64,000 nucleotides of DNA from an uncultured Sulfolobales archaeon (GTDB lineage: Archaea; Thermoproteota; Thermoprotei_A; Sulfolobales; NBVN01), in NCBI GenBank assembly GCA_937949785.1, contig CALEDH010000001.1, positions 62,001-126,000 on the forward strand. Reading direction: 5' to 3'. Below are positions 53,283 through 63,557 of this stretch, in pieces; positions within the stretch are counted from its first letter, which is position 1; every line of letters begins with the position of its first letter. Position numbers and translations under genes: made by a program. Below the pieces are notes generated by a model. It did not search any database. It was given only the letters and a program-made list of their open reading frames with translations, and had not been told where the DNA came from.

Positions 53283-54257
53283 ATGAAAGTAAAATATAAA
53301 AATAAACATACAGTTTTTCCGTATTTAAAATGGTTGATTATAGGTGATAATATCTTTAAAATTATTAGCGCATTATTCGCCTCCACTATTCTCTTACTCC
53401 TAGGCCTAATGGTTTACGAGTTAATTAAGGGGTCATGGCTCTCCATCCAAACTTTTGGATTAGACTTCATCTTAGGAACTAAGTGGGATCCCGCCATATC
53501 AAAAGTTTTTGGGGCTTTACCCCTAATACTGGGAACAGCTGTTACTTCAGCTATAGCGTTACTCATAGGCGTGCCAATAAGCCTCGGAGTAGGCTTAGCG
53601 CTTTCAGAATACATACCTAAAAGATACGGGTTTGTAATTTCTTTTCTGGTAGAGCTCTTAGCTGCTGTGCCGAGCGTTATCTACGGGCTCTGGGGGATGT
53701 TCGTTCTAATACCCTTCTTACGTGACTACATTTACTCACACATACGAGCTCTTTTCGGTTTTATCCCGATATTTTCAGGGCCTATTTATGGAGGTGGTGT
53801 TCTCACAGCCGGTATAGTTTTAGCGATAATGATCATCCCAACAGTTTCTGCTGTTATGCGTGATTTGTTCATGATCGTGCCAAATTCTCAGCGAGAGGCG
53901 ATAATAGCCCTCGGCGCCACAAAATTGGAGACAGTTAAAACCGTAGTTAGCTATACGCGTTCAGGAGTTATAGGCGCTATAATTCTGGGTTTAGGGCGGG
54001 CTATTGGAGAGACCATGGCAGTAACAATGGTTATCGGAAACAGGTTTCAGGTCTGGCCATCTTCACTTTTTGACGCATGGTATACCATGTCAGCTATAAT
54101 TGCTAACGAACTTCTAGAAGCTACATACGATCTTTATGTAAGCGCTTTGATGAACGTCGCCCTTGCCCTGTTATTCATCACCTTGGTGATTAACATTCTT
54201 TCACGGCTGATCGTTTGGCGAACCCTTAGACTTGTAAGGGGGATAGCTAAGGAATGA
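53283..54257 (+). CDS. pstC: Phosphate ABC transporter permease PstC
   Basis: A 324-aa permease with six transmembrane helices. The region LVELLAAVPSVIYGLWGMF is the PstC hallmark, the EAA-type coupling loop SQREAIIALGATKLETVKTVV contacts PstB, and IGETMAVTMVIG is in the C-terminal helices. It starts 9 bp after pstS and overlaps pstA by ATGA. Confidence 0.95.
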   Translation: MKVKYKNKHTVFPYLKWLIIGDNIFKIISALFASTILLLLGLMVYELIKGSWLSIQTFGLDFILGTKWDPAISKVFGALPLILGTAVTSAIALLIGVPISLGVGLALSEYIPKRYGFVISFLVELLAAVPSVIYGLWGMFVLIPFLRDYIYSHIRALFGFIPIFSGPIYGGGVLTAGIVLAIMIIPTVSAVMRDLFMIVPNSQREAIIALGATKLETVKTVVSYTRSGVIGAIILGLGRAIGETMAVTMVIGNRFQVWPSSLFDAWYTMSAIIANELLEATYDLYVSALMNVALALLFITLVINILSRLIVWRTLRLVRGIAKE

Positions 54258-55093
54258 GAAAACCGAACTACTACAAGCTTAGACTCATCAAGGACCGTGT
54301 TATGTTTTTACTCGTATACCTCTCCCTTGCGTTAGCGTTAATCCCGCTGTTTAGCATCCTCTATGAAGTCGTTCAAAGAGGTATTCCCGCTATCAACCTT
54401 GACTTCTTCATCAAACCGACGCCAACCGTGGGGGAAAAAGGAGGAGGTGTTGCAAACGCTATTCAGGGAACATTGATAACTATTGGTTTGGCTTCCGTTA
54501 TCGGTATACCAGTAGGGTTGATGTCCGGCATTTTCCTAAGCGAATACAGTGAACATAAGTTATCTACAATTATTAGGTTCTTCAACGACGTTCTAAGCGG
54601 TGTACCGTCCATCATCATCGGAGTCTTTGCCTATGCATTGATTGTACGTTCAATCGGGTTTTCAGTTATCGCAGCAGCCTTTGCATTATCCATAATCATG
54701 ATCCCCATCGTAACTAGGACGGTTGAAGAAGCGCTGAAACTTATACCGATGAATATCCGTGAGGCGGCTATAGCTTTAGGCGTTCCTAGATGGAAAACCG
54801 TTGTTGCAATAGTGTTGAGAGGTGCTAGAAAAGCGGTGGTTACTGGGATACTACTTTCCATTGCGAGGATTGCTGGAGAATCCGCGCCTGTACTCGTTAC
54901 AATGGGATTCTGGAGATGGTGGTTTGCAGGCCTAGACAGACCGGCTGCAAACCTTGCCTTAAACATCTTTATCTTCGCCATGTCACCCTTTGAAAATTGG
55001 ATAGTCCTCGCCTGGGGATCCGCTCTTATACTCATACTGCTTGTTTTAGGGATAAACATCGCTGTGAGAATCTTCATAAGGGGTAGATACTAA
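54254..55093 (+). CDS. pstA: Phosphate ABC transporter permease PstA
   Basis: A 279-aa permease: periplasm-facing [15 protein letters not shown], the PstA hallmark [18 protein letters not shown], the coupling loop [21 protein letters not shown], then [17 protein letters not shown]. Five or six membrane helices are visible. It overlaps pstC by 4 bp and shares one base with the pstB start (TAATG), so subunit synthesis is coupled. Confidence 0.95.
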   Translation: MRKPNYYKLRLIKDRVMFLLVYLSLALALIPLFSILYEVVQRGIPAINLDFFIKPTPTVGEKGGGVANAIQGTLITIGLASVIGIPVGLMSGIFLSEYSEHKLSTIIRFFNDVLSGVPSIIIGVFAYALIVRSIGFSVIAAAFALSIIMIPIVTRTVEEALKLIPMNIREAAIALGVPRWKTVVAIVLRGARKAVVTGILLSIARIAGESAPVLVTMGFWRWWFAGLDRPAANLALNIFIFAMSPFENWIVLAWGSALILILLVLGINIAVRIFIRGRY

Positions 55094-55851
55094 TGGCGCC
55101 TAAGCTTGAGGTAGAAGATTTAAACGCATGGTTCGGCACAAAACAAGTGTTGAAAAACATTAACATAAAAATCGAGGAAAACGCTGTAACAGCCATAATA
55201 GGCCCTTCCGGATGCGGAAAGACCACCTTTCTCCGTTGCCTTAATCGTATGCATGAGATAAACCCCGACGCCAGGGTTTCTGGGAAGGTGTTGTTTAACG
55301 GTTTGAACATTTATGGTAACGGTGTTGACCCTGTCATGATAAGGAAGAAAATCGGTATGGTTTTTCAAAAGCCAAATCCTTTTCCAATGATGTCTATATA
55401 CGACAACGTGGTAGCTGGCTTAAAACTAAACGGTGTCAGGGATAAGAAGTCCCTTGATGCAGTTGTTAGGCGAAGTCTAGAACTTGTCAATCTTTGGGAC
55501 GAGGTTAAAGACGACTTAAACAAATCTGGAGCAAGTCTTTCTGGCGGGCAACAACAGAGGCTCTGTATAGCACGAGCCTTAGCCGTCGAACCTGAAGTTC
55601 TTTTAATGGATGAGCCGTGCTCAGCCCTTGACCCGATATCGACTGCAAAGATAGAAGTCCTTATCAGAAAACTCGCTAAAACCTATACGATTGTTATTGT
55701 AACTCACAACATGCAGCAAGCAGCCCGTGTTTCGGATTACACTGCCTTCTTCTATTTAGGCGAGCTAATAGAGTATGGCCCAACTAAGCAGATTTTTGAA
55801 AATCCGAAACATGAGTTAACGGAAAAATACATAACGGGGAAGTTCGGCTGA
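55093..55851 (+). CDS. pstB: Phosphate ABC transporter ATPase PstB
   Basis: A 252-aa ABC ATPase: Walker [21 protein letters not shown]-loop [19 protein letters not shown], signature [19 protein letters not shown], Walker [14 protein letters not shown] and the H-loop [20 protein letters not shown] and RCLNRM are typical for PstB. It energises PstCA. It is followed 9 bp later by phoU. Confidence 0.97.
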   Translation: MAPKLEVEDLNAWFGTKQVLKNINIKIEENAVTAIIGPSGCGKTTFLRCLNRMHEINPDARVSGKVLFNGLNIYGNGVDPVMIRKKIGMVFQKPNPFPMMSIYDNVVAGLKLNGVRDKKSLDAVVRRSLELVNLWDEVKDDLNKSGASLSGGQQQRLCIARALAVEPEVLLMDEPCSALDPISTAKIEVLIRKLAKTYTIVIVTHNMQQAARVSDYTAFFYLGELIEYGPTKQIFENPKHELTEKYITGKFG

Positions 55852-55860
55852 GGTGAAAGC

Positions 55861-56505
55861 ATGAGTAGAATAATAGACTCCGGTCTTGAAGAACTTTCGG
55901 CGGTCCTGTATAAGATGGGTGAACTAGCATATCACACCGTTTTGATCGCTATTAGAGAATGCGTTGAAAGCAGGGATTCCTACAACGAGATTCGTGAAAT
56001 ATCAGATACCCTTATCTTAATGGCTGACTACGTCGAAGATAAAGCATTTGAGCTAATTGCGAGGTTTCAGCCAGTAGCATCTGACCTAAGAACAATTAAG
56101 TCCTACATGAAAATCGCCTACGACTTCGTCCGCTTTGGAAGATACGCCCTCGACGTGTCCCATGCAAATCAAAAACTAGGCGGGATAAGAAACTGCGACA
56201 AATGGATAATTTCACATGTTAAGGATATGGGTGAGAAGGTATTAAGCATGGTCAGATTAAGCATAGACTCCCTTAAAAGCCGTGACCCACAACTTGCTGA
56301 AAAAGTAGCCCAAATAGAAAACGAAGTAGATAAAATGTACTTCGATTTCCTCGACGAACTAATCGAGAGAGTAGACACTACGATAAAGTGCGCGGTCTCC
56401 AGCGTTTTAATAATTAGATATCTTGAAAGAATAGCTGATCACTCAGCCTACGTCTGCGAATCAATCATCTACATTACAACGGGGAAAAGAGTAATTCTGA
56501 GATGA
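55861..56505 (+). CDS. phoU: Phosphate uptake regulator PhoU
   Basis: A 214-aa PhoU with two three-helix bundles: VEDKAFELIARFQPVASDLRTI and SVLIIRYLERIADHSAYVCES carry the family's metal-binding acidic patterns. PhoU damps Pst activity when phosphate is ample. The ATG follows GAGGTG. A PhoU-like domain also occurs in the divergent AbrB fusion and in the decayed gene downstream, so this locus has an expanded PhoU set. Confidence 0.92.
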   Translation: MSRIIDSGLEELSAVLYKMGELAYHTVLIAIRECVESRDSYNEIREISDTLILMADYVEDKAFELIARFQPVASDLRTIKSYMKIAYDFVRFGRYALDVSHANQKLGGIRNCDKWIISHVKDMGEKVLSMVRLSIDSLKSRDPQLAEKVAQIENEVDKMYFDFLDELIERVDTTIKCAVSSVLIIRYLERIADHSAYVCESIIYITTGKRVILR

Positions 56506-57823
56506 AGATCATGATGTTAGAAGGAAACTAGGCCTGGTTTGAAAAGCACAGAGAGATCTAAGCCCTAGAACCAGTCTAACAGTAAGTACAGAAAGCCCTC
56601 GACACGATGAGTCTTCCCAACCAAGCAGTCTAAAGCTTAACACAGTGAGTAAAGAGAGAAGTCACTCAACACACTACATATCAAACAGAAGAAGATGTTG
56701 GCAAGCTAGGAGGAGAGGTCTCCAAAGAAAAGTCTAAACACGCAGACCCAACAGCAGATTACCGCAAGGACATGCCGTACATCGTAAAAAGACTGGATAC
56801 TCTTGCAGACCGAGTTAAAGACACAGCAGGAAGCTTAGAAATACTTCAAGACACACATACTAGAAGAACTAACCTAGAACACGCTCCAAATAACTCCGAC
56901 CTCAGTCGAATACGCTTCTACTATCATAATCTTCGATGGCTTGGTAGGATTTATAGAATAAGCCATAGATATATGCGCAGACATAGCAGACTACATCATA
57001 GCGCTTTCATGTGGAGAGAGATCTCTTAAACAAATCATGTCCTTCTAATCATAGCTAATAGAATGTAAGAAAGGTAATTTTATGCTACAGCAATGGTGAT
57101 GTATTCGGATCGTCTTACTGTAAGTCATACCCCTTCATGGAAAGGGTTTGATACTGGCTTTTAACGTTAACTTGTTAAATCTAACTTGATGTGAATAGAC
57201 TATTTTCTACGGCCTTTCTTATTCTCCTTAGCTCTTCTAATATTCCTAGACTTATGCTAAGTGATGCCTCAGCTGCACTGAAGAGAGGTCTACATCTTAC
57301 CGTATCAGTTATCTATCCCTTATCTTAGTGAAGTTTACGACTCCCCGTATTACTGCTTCCACACCTCGCATTCTAGGACCAGCAGACCTACTAGCCGGAC
57401 CTGTATACGGACATAACGCGTGAGTATGGGACCACGTACTTTATTCTCAACCACCCACCTCTCTCGACAACCACTTCATCCTTATTAAGAGTAAAGCAGA
57501 TAGAACTGTAGTATTTTAGAGGCCAGTAGGCTATAAAACCAAAACAGCAAGCGCTACGATTAGGGATATGAAAGTAGAAGGCCAAGCTGTATGCTAGATT
57601 TGAGGTTTAAACGTAAACATAGCCCAGATAGGTAAAACCGCAGCAGAAAGGATTGGAATAGCTAAAAGAAAGATTACCATAAACCTTCTTCAAATTCAGA
57701 CGTAGCATAAACTTTTCACCAATCTTCAGCCTAAACACTAACTATAATACGAGGGTAACGTCATAAAAGGGAACATGATAAATAAACTCTGAAAATGATT
57801 TTTAGGTGTCGGTAGGTGTTAAA
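56506..57823. other. Long gene-poor stretch with decayed genes
   Basis: Over 1.3 kb without an intact gene. It contains the DUF47 remnant (about 56700-57046) and, on the minus strand at 57405-57485, a peptide DEVVVERGGWLRIKYVVPYS resembling the end of a PRC-barrel-like domain. The rest is AT-rich without clear signal. Such decay is unusual in an otherwise compact genome. Confidence 0.5.
56700..57046 (+). pseudogene. Decayed DUF47/PhoU-like phosphate regulator
   Basis: One frame reads RKDMPYIVKRLDTLADRVKD, then TAGSLEIL, the helix pattern of DUF47 proteins (distant PhoU relatives acting with Pit transporters). After a shift, the next frame reads VEYASTIIIFDGLVGFIE, a stop, then AIDICADIADYIIALSCGER, the matching C-terminal helices. 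Two lesions (frameshift and in-frame stop) mark it as a pseudogene. Its partner permease is not in this window. Confidence 0.6.
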
Positions 57824-58234
57824 GTGAGGCTGTGGTTAATCCATCCTAAATATCTCGATTGTAAGGGTTTAGTTGCTGTTTGGAGGGAAGGCCTTTTAGC
57901 GAAGAAGGTTCTGGAGGGGAAAACTAGGGGCTATAAGAATCATCCACAACTCAAAATTTTTAAAGAGTACGAGAAACCTATTGATCTGATTAACGCTTAC
58001 TTATTTCAAATTTACCTTGAAGCCGAGAGAAGAGGATATTCCTTCGATCTTTCGAAGATAGAGCCCTTGAACCTTAAAGGGGTTGTAACTGCTACAAGGG
58101 GGCAATTGGAGGATGAGTTTCGGCTGTTACTGAAAAAGTTAGAGAGGAGGGATAAAAAGAAGTTTGAAGAAGTAAAGAACTTAGAACTTAATAGTGTAGA
58201 GCCAAACCCGATTTTCAGAGTGGTGGAAAAATAA
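57824..58234 (+). CDS. Pyrimidine dimer DNA glycosylase (T4 endonuclease V-type)
   Basis: A 136-aa protein matching the T4 denV-like family: RLWLIHPKYLDCKGLVAVWREGLLAKKVL followed by TRGYKNHPQLKIFKEYEKP and a YEAERRGYSFD-like helix end. Family members excise UV-induced pyrimidine dimers. I chose the GTG at 57824 because GGTG lies 6 bp upstream and the family starts there; the 57806 GTG adds six residues. The gene is unlinked to other repair genes and could have been acquired. Confidence 0.75.
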   Translation: MRLWLIHPKYLDCKGLVAVWREGLLAKKVLEGKTRGYKNHPQLKIFKEYEKPIDLINAYLFQIYLEAERRGYSFDLSKIEPLNLKGVVTATRGQLEDEFRLLLKKLERRDKKKFEEVKNLELNSVEPNPIFRVVEK

Positions 58235-58337
58235 ATTAGATTATGGTTATAACGTGGTAGAACCTTTATGGTTTAACCACTTACTGATAGCTTATGTTAA
58301 TTTTTTAAGTAGTAAATAAATTGATTGAGTGAGTTAT

Positions 58338-59102
58338 ATGACTGCAACTAATTCTGACCGTCTAAGATGGTTAAACATCGTAGCATTCGTTGCTATGGTT
58401 GTTGTGAACGGTTTAGCAGGTAGTACCGTGATTATTGGCGGCAAAAACACTGCTCAAATTTCTGACACAAATCCAACTTTGATAACTCCGGCTGGCTACG
58501 TTTTCTCTATATGGGGAGTTATTTACATATTGCTTGGAATCTTCGTATTTTATCAAGCACGTTCAAACCAGCAGGCAAAGGAACTTAGGGTAAAAGTTAG
58601 CTATCTATTCATAGCGAGCAGCATATTAAACATTGCCTGGCTTTTTCTCTGGCACTTTGAACATCTCACCTTCTCAGTCATCGTTATTTTTCTGTTCCTA
58701 GCCATCTTAATAGCGATTTACCTCCGCCTAGAAATTGGAAAGTCTGCAGTTTCACTGCATGAGAAAATAGCTTTTCACCTACCTTTCAGCGTTTATCTCG
58801 GATGGATCACTATCGCGTCCATAGCAAATGTGGCTATAACATTAGTTTCGCTTAACTGGGATGGCTTTGGAGTAAGTCAGGAAACGTGGGCTCTGTTTAT
58901 TCTTACCCTCACCCTAGCAATCACCCTGCTTATAATAGCTACGAGAAAGGACGTAGCTTACGGGCTTGTAATCATCTGGGCTTTGTTAGGCATCGCTGCC
59001 AGGCAAAGCGGAAACCAAAACATAGTTATAGCCACAGGAGTAAGCGCCGCAATCATACTGACCGCGTTAACGTTATCGATCCTATTCTTAAAAACAAGGC
59101 GA
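58338..59102 (+). CDS. TspO/MBR-like tryptophan-rich membrane protein
   Basis: A protein of about 255 aa with seven or so hydrophobic helices. The region TPAGYVFSIWGVIYILLGIF and NIAWLFLWHFEHLTFSVIVIF match the long TspO-like (tryptophan-rich sensory) family. Its ligand is unknown. The ATG at 58338 is preferred to the GTG at 58329, which would overlap the SD-like GAGTGAG. Like its neighbours in this island, it uses codons differently from the flanking housekeeping genes. Confidence 0.75.
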
Positions 59103-59452
59103 TGAAACAACTCAGTACCATGGTATGTACGAATTTTTATAAAGCAAGGTTTTCTGTGAGGCTAGCGCTGGCCGTACATCAACAATACAACAAGCGCCCT
59201 ATGATGGCAATGAATACTACGAAACACTATATACACAAACAACGTGGATAATTATCCGATAGTACCTGATACTTATAGACTCTCTCCCACCCCTCAAAAC
59301 CTTTAATCCATCAAACCAAGTCCTCACTCCTACGTAATCTTCATATAACCTCAGAGCTCTCTTAGAAAGTACTTATCCATAATTAAGCCTCCCTAAAGCT
59401 CATAAAGAAATCAGAGAAGAAGAGATATATAAATGTTCGAAGAGGAAAAACC
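59103..59452. other. Gap before tRNA-Arg
   Basis: No gene recognised. The TATA box AGATATATAAATG (about 59423-59435) lies 20-30 bp upstream of the tRNA-Arg and is its likely promoter. Confidence 0.6.
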
Positions 59453-59964
<512 letters not shown>

Positions 59965-59967
59965 TGG

Positions 59968-60052
59968 TGCGGGGGGCGGGATTCGAACCCACGCAGGTCT
60001 ACACCATCGGGGCCTAAGCCCGACCCCTTTGACCTAGCTCGGGCACCCCCGC
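59968..60052 (-). tRNA. tRNA-Leu (TAG)
   Basis: An 85-nt class II tRNA on the minus strand: acceptor GCGGGGG/CCCCCGC, D-arm GCCCGAGCT-, anticodon stem TCGGG/CCCGA with loop CTTAGGC (anticodon TAG), long variable arm, T-arm with TTCGAAT, discriminator A. CCA is encoded at 59967-59965. It reads CUA and related leucine codons. A TATA-like AAATAATTTA lies upstream at about 60056-60066. Confidence 0.97.
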
Positions 60053-60151
60053 TACTAAATTATTTATGTAAGTTAGTACTAAAAGGTTTTAATGTCATTT
60101 TTATTTCAGCTTTATATTACTTATTTTCATCTTGGTTATTAGTGGGTTTAA

Positions 60152-61081
60152 GTGGTTGGTGTTAGTAGGCCGCTTGATGATGTGGTAGATGCGTTGAGTA
60201 GGTATTTAGATGTTGCTTACGGCGTTCTTACCTCAGGGGGTGTTAGGCGTTTAGTCGATTTCCTTAGAGGCGGTGATATGTTAATAACGTACTCCGGTGT
60301 TTACGTCTCACCTGCCAATTACTTATTACTATTATTGAGGTCTTTAACAGATGTTAACGCGTATATCGTAGAGCCTGAGGTTATGACTTACTATGTAGCT
60401 CCTTATTGTGAGAGTGGGATCCGCAGGATCTTAATAGTTAATAGCGGGGATTATTCTCCATTAATTAGGATGTTAGACCAGTTAAACCTCACTGGCTATG
60501 AACTCATGCTCGCTAGTTTCACGGAGTTAGCTGATGTTGTTAAGACTAAGGTCCGCGACGACATGCTTACCATATTATTAACTCAAGACCTCCTACAGCA
60601 ACATCTACTACTCGGCACTGCTGTTAGTGAGTTCTTAAATAGGTCTGGTGTTAGGGGTCGTAGGTTATGGTACGAGTTAACTAATTTAAAACCGGTATTA
60701 AAAGACTTAACAACGAAGTATATGAGTAAGTTATTAGAGATTAGGGAATTCACTAAGGAACCCTTCATAATTACTCCTACGCCGAGTATGTTAGGCCCAG
60801 CCGAATATATCGCATACCACTACAATCCATCCGTACCTCGTTACCTAACATCGCTTTACAACGTTAAATACCTCATCAGATATGTGAGGAAGGTATTACT
60901 ACTATCAACAGATGTTGAGGAGTTTTCTGTTAAGGAGGTGAGGAGTCTCAAACTTAGTAATACCGCAGACGTGTGTGAGTTGAGAATTAAGACTGACCCA
61001 CTCACAGCACCTATTTACGGATTAATCCTACTAATCATGTTGAACGAGTTCGGCGATTTAGATGGGCGAGAACTGCCTTAA
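60152..61081 (+). CDS. Unrecognised protein with SIS-like alpha/beta fold
   Basis: A 309-aa protein I cannot name. The N-terminal part alternates strands and helices in a pattern recalling SIS (sugar isomerase) domains (GGDMLITYSGVYVSPANYLLLLLR, EVMTYYVAPYCESGIRRILIVNSGDYSPLI), but the serine-rich ligand loop is not typical. The C-terminal half is helical. The SDR gene starts inside its 3' end (20-bp overlap), so both are coupled and may act in one pathway. Confidence 0.45.
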   Translation: MVGVSRPLDDVVDALSRYLDVAYGVLTSGGVRRLVDFLRGGDMLITYSGVYVSPANYLLLLLRSLTDVNAYIVEPEVMTYYVAPYCESGIRRILIVNSGDYSPLIRMLDQLNLTGYELMLASFTELADVVKTKVRDDMLTILLTQDLLQQHLLLGTAVSEFLNRSGVRGRRLWYELTNLKPVLKDLTTKYMSKLLEIREFTKEPFIITPTPSMLGPAEYIAYHYNPSVPRYLTSLYNVKYLIRYVRKVLLLSTDVEEFSVKEVRSLKLSNTADVCELRIKTDPLTAPIYGLILLIMLNEFGDLDGRELP

Positions 61082-61808
61082 AGGTAGGGTAGTAGTAGTT
61101 ACTGGTGCCAGCGGCCTCATAGGGAGGGAGATAGCGTTTAAGTTAGGAAGTGAGGGAGCCAAACTAGTGTTACATTATAATAAGTCTGAGAAGGACATCT
61201 ACGAATTAGCTAGTAGGTTGAGGCCGAGGACATACGTAGACCTAATTAGATGTGACTTCAGTAAGGTTGATAACGTATTAGACTTCATAAAATATGTAAA
61301 GACGCGGTATGAAAGCGTAGATATTTTAATAAACAGTGTTGGGGTCTACGATGAAACGTCCCTACACGATGTTAACCCCGACCTAATTAGTAGGATTCTT
61401 AATGTAAACCTAATTTCAATCATGTTAATTAGTAAGGAATTAGGTACTTCAATGTTCTACGGTAGTGGGGGTATCATAATAAATTTAACATGTTTAACAC
61501 CTCTGAGAGGTCAGAAAGTGTATAAATGCCTTAAGCCCTCACTACCCTACGTAGTGTCTAAGGCAGGCTTAACACAGCTGACTAAATACTTAGCCAGCGA
61601 ATTAGCCCCTAAGGTTAGGGTAGTAGGCATTGCGCCGGGTTGGGTTGGGAGTAGGAAATTAACACCCAACCTAATTAAATGTGTGGAGGATTCAGTTCCT
61701 GTTAAGAGGGTTGCAGAAGCTGAGGAAGTTGCAGACCTGGTGAAATACTTAATATGCCGTGGGGCATATGTAGACGGTACGGTAATAGAATTTTCCGGCG
61801 GCCTCTAG
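61062..61808 (+). CDS. Short-chain dehydrogenase/reductase
   Basis: A 248-aa SDR: VVVVTGASGLIGREIAFKLG (cofactor loop TGxxGxIG), ILINSVGVYDE in place of NNAG, a catalytic-strand IINLTCLTPL, YVVSKAGLTQLTKYLA with the YxxxK pair and IAPGWVGSRKL. The family Ser is represented by a residue in LTCLTPL, which is unusual and may lower activity. Substrate unknown. It overlaps the upstream SIS-like gene by 20 bp. Confidence 0.88.
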   Translation: MGENCLKGRVVVVTGASGLIGREIAFKLGSEGAKLVLHYNKSEKDIYELASRLRPRTYVDLIRCDFSKVDNVLDFIKYVKTRYESVDILINSVGVYDETSLHDVNPDLISRILNVNLISIMLISKELGTSMFYGSGGIIINLTCLTPLRGQKVYKCLKPSLPYVVSKAGLTQLTKYLASELAPKVRVVGIAPGWVGSRKLTPNLIKCVEDSVPVKRVAEAEEVADLVKYLICRGAYVDGTVIEFSGGL

Positions 61809-61961
61809 TAATCCTAGCGTAGTAACCTTCAAACAATCAGAACGATCAGACGCGGGTTCTTAAATCACTTCCATCATACCTTGTAAGCTTCATCATCAAA
61901 TACGTAGGATACTACTCTAAGTTATAAATTTAACATACGTTAAAAATTTCTTGGATGTTAG

Positions 61962-62711
61962 GTGGCTTTAGAATTAGTAGAGGGTGTTGAGGTAGTTGAT
62001 GAGTTACCGGTAATTTACTTAAGGAGGTATAGGATGGCGTTATTAGCTGATACCCACATAGGTTTTGAGGAGGAGATGGCTGAGAAAGGGGTTTACATAC
62101 CACGCTTCCAGAAGAAGAGGTTTATTGGCATTCTTGAAGACCTATTTAACTCAGTTAATGTTGAGGTCCTAACACTAGTCGGTGATTTTAAGCATAAGTT
62201 CGACAAGTTAGGCAGAATAGAGAGAATAGAGTTAGATGAGATAATAAGATATGTGTTAAGCAGGGTTGGGAGGTTTATAGTGATTAGAGGTAATCACGAC
62301 AACTACCTCTCAATACTTACCCGTAAGTATGACTTTGAATTCGTAGACCAGTTAAACATCGATGACTTCCTAATCGTACACGGACATAGTAAGCTATCAG
62401 AGCATGCTAACGTTAAATATGTAGTTATAGGCCATGAACACCCGGTAATTACCTTACGTGATTCTTTAGGAAGTATCGGTAGGTTTCAATGCTTTTTAGT
62501 TGGTGAGACTATTTACAACCAGCAACTAATAACGCTACCCGCAGTAGGGGCCTACCAAACAGGCAGTAAGATCACGTTAGATAGGCATACGTACCTATCA
62601 CCAATACTTAAGGAGCAGGTAATCATAGAGGGGTTAAGACCTGTGATAATTGATGAGGAAGTAGGGATTTTAGAACTGCCAAGTCTTAAGGACCTATACG
62701 ATATGTTTTAA
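61962..62711 (+). CDS. Calcineurin-like phosphoesterase
   Basis: A 249-aa metallophosphoesterase of the archaeal MJ0037-type family. Metal-site motifs in order: ALLADTHIGFEEEM (DxH), LVGDFKHKF (GD), IRGNHDNY (GNHD), IVHGHSKL and VIGHEHPVI (GHxH). It may cleave nucleotides or nucleic acids; the family is uncharacterised. The start is a GTG. It lies just upstream of TBP on the same strand but TBP has its own promoter. Confidence 0.85.
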   Translation: MALELVEGVEVVDELPVIYLRRYRMALLADTHIGFEEEMAEKGVYIPRFQKKRFIGILEDLFNSVNVEVLTLVGDFKHKFDKLGRIERIELDEIIRYVLSRVGRFIVIRGNHDNYLSILTRKYDFEFVDQLNIDDFLIVHGHSKLSEHANVKYVVIGHEHPVITLRDSLGSIGRFQCFLVGETIYNQQLITLPAVGAYQTGSKITLDRHTYLSPILKEQVIIEGLRPVIIDEEVGILELPSLKDLYDMF

Positions 62712-62737
62712 TTACTAGTAAGTAAGCATAGTTTAAA

Positions 62738-62770
62738 AACCCTTTTTAAACCTTTTAAAAGGGCTTAATG
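62738..62770 (+). promoter_or_regulatory. TBP promoter with inverted repeat
   Basis: A TATA box GTTTAAAAA lies about 25 bp before the TBP GTG, implying a leaderless mRNA. CCCTTTT (62748 region) and AAAAGGG (62757-62763) form an inverted repeat covering the transcription start, a possible autoregulatory element. Confidence 0.5.
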
Positions 62771-63330
62771 TGGGGTTAAACCCTTCAATCAGAATTGAGA
62801 ACATAGTGGCTACTGTAAGTCTTGAACAGGAATTAGACTTAAATTTGATTGGTAGGAACGTACCTAATATAGAATATGAGCCGGACGAATTTCCAGGCCT
62901 TATTATGAGGTTAGAAGGACCTAGGCTTACAGCCCTTATATTCAACTCCGGTAAGATGGTGGTTACAGGGGCTAAGAGCACTCAGGAGTTAATTAAAGGA
63001 TTTAAGAAGATAATTAAAACCTTAACTAAGTATGGCATCATAATCATAGGCAAACCTAAGATTCAGATTCAGAACATAGTGGCTTCAGCCAATCTCAACG
63101 CTGAAGTAAACCTAGAGAAAGCTGCGTACCTACTTAAAAGCACCATGTACGAGCCGGAGCAATTTCCAGGATTAATTCACAGGATGGATAATCCGAGGGT
63201 AGTGCTACTGATATTCAGCAGCGGTAAAATGGTGATAACCGGGGCTAAGAGTGAGGAAGAAGTCTATAGAGCTGTTAGTAATATCTACAATAACTTAAAG
63301 GAAATATCATGTATTAGAGAAATAATGTGA
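62770..63330 (+). CDS. tbp: TATA-box-binding protein
   Basis: A 186-aa TBP made of the usual two saddle repeats: [20 protein letters not shown] with [20 protein letters not shown] and [11 protein letters not shown] in the first, [20 protein letters not shown] with [20 protein letters not shown] and [11 protein letters not shown] in the second. The start is GTG at 62770 (the nearby ATG at 62768 is out of frame), about 25 bp after the TATA box. It partners TFB of the 16.1 kb locus. Confidence 0.97.
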   Translation: MGLNPSIRIENIVATVSLEQELDLNLIGRNVPNIEYEPDEFPGLIMRLEGPRLTALIFNSGKMVVTGAKSTQELIKGFKKIIKTLTKYGIIIIGKPKIQIQNIVASANLNAEVNLEKAAYLLKSTMYEPEQFPGLIHRMDNPRVVLLIFSSGKMVITGAKSEEEVYRAVSNIYNNLKEISCIREIM

Positions 63331-63344
63331 TTTTTAAACATATA

Positions 63345-63402
63345 ACATCAGAGTGAGTTGCGGTCTTCATCGACTTTCTAAGGCTGCCCACCTCATCATC
63401 TA
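63345..63402 (-). ncRNA. C/D box sRNA candidate
   Basis: On the minus strand: C ATGATGA (63399-63393), 10-nt guide GGTGGGCAGC, D' variant CTTA (63382-63379), 5-nt spacer, C' TCGATGA (63373-63367), 15-nt guide, D CTGA (63351-63348). Good box C and D; D' is off by one. It lies between TBP and the DUF99 gene, whose stop is downstream of the TBP stop. Confidence 0.68.
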
Positions 63403-63557
63403 ATACACTATACGTATTGAAGCGTATAAAGCTTTTGAGATGTAGGTTAACTACTATAATTAATAAGTTAAGCAGCGATGTTAGCCTGCACTACTAAGCA
63501 TATTTGCTGAGAAACCCGTTGACCACAGACTTAAAGCAAACAACGCTCAAGCTGTTT

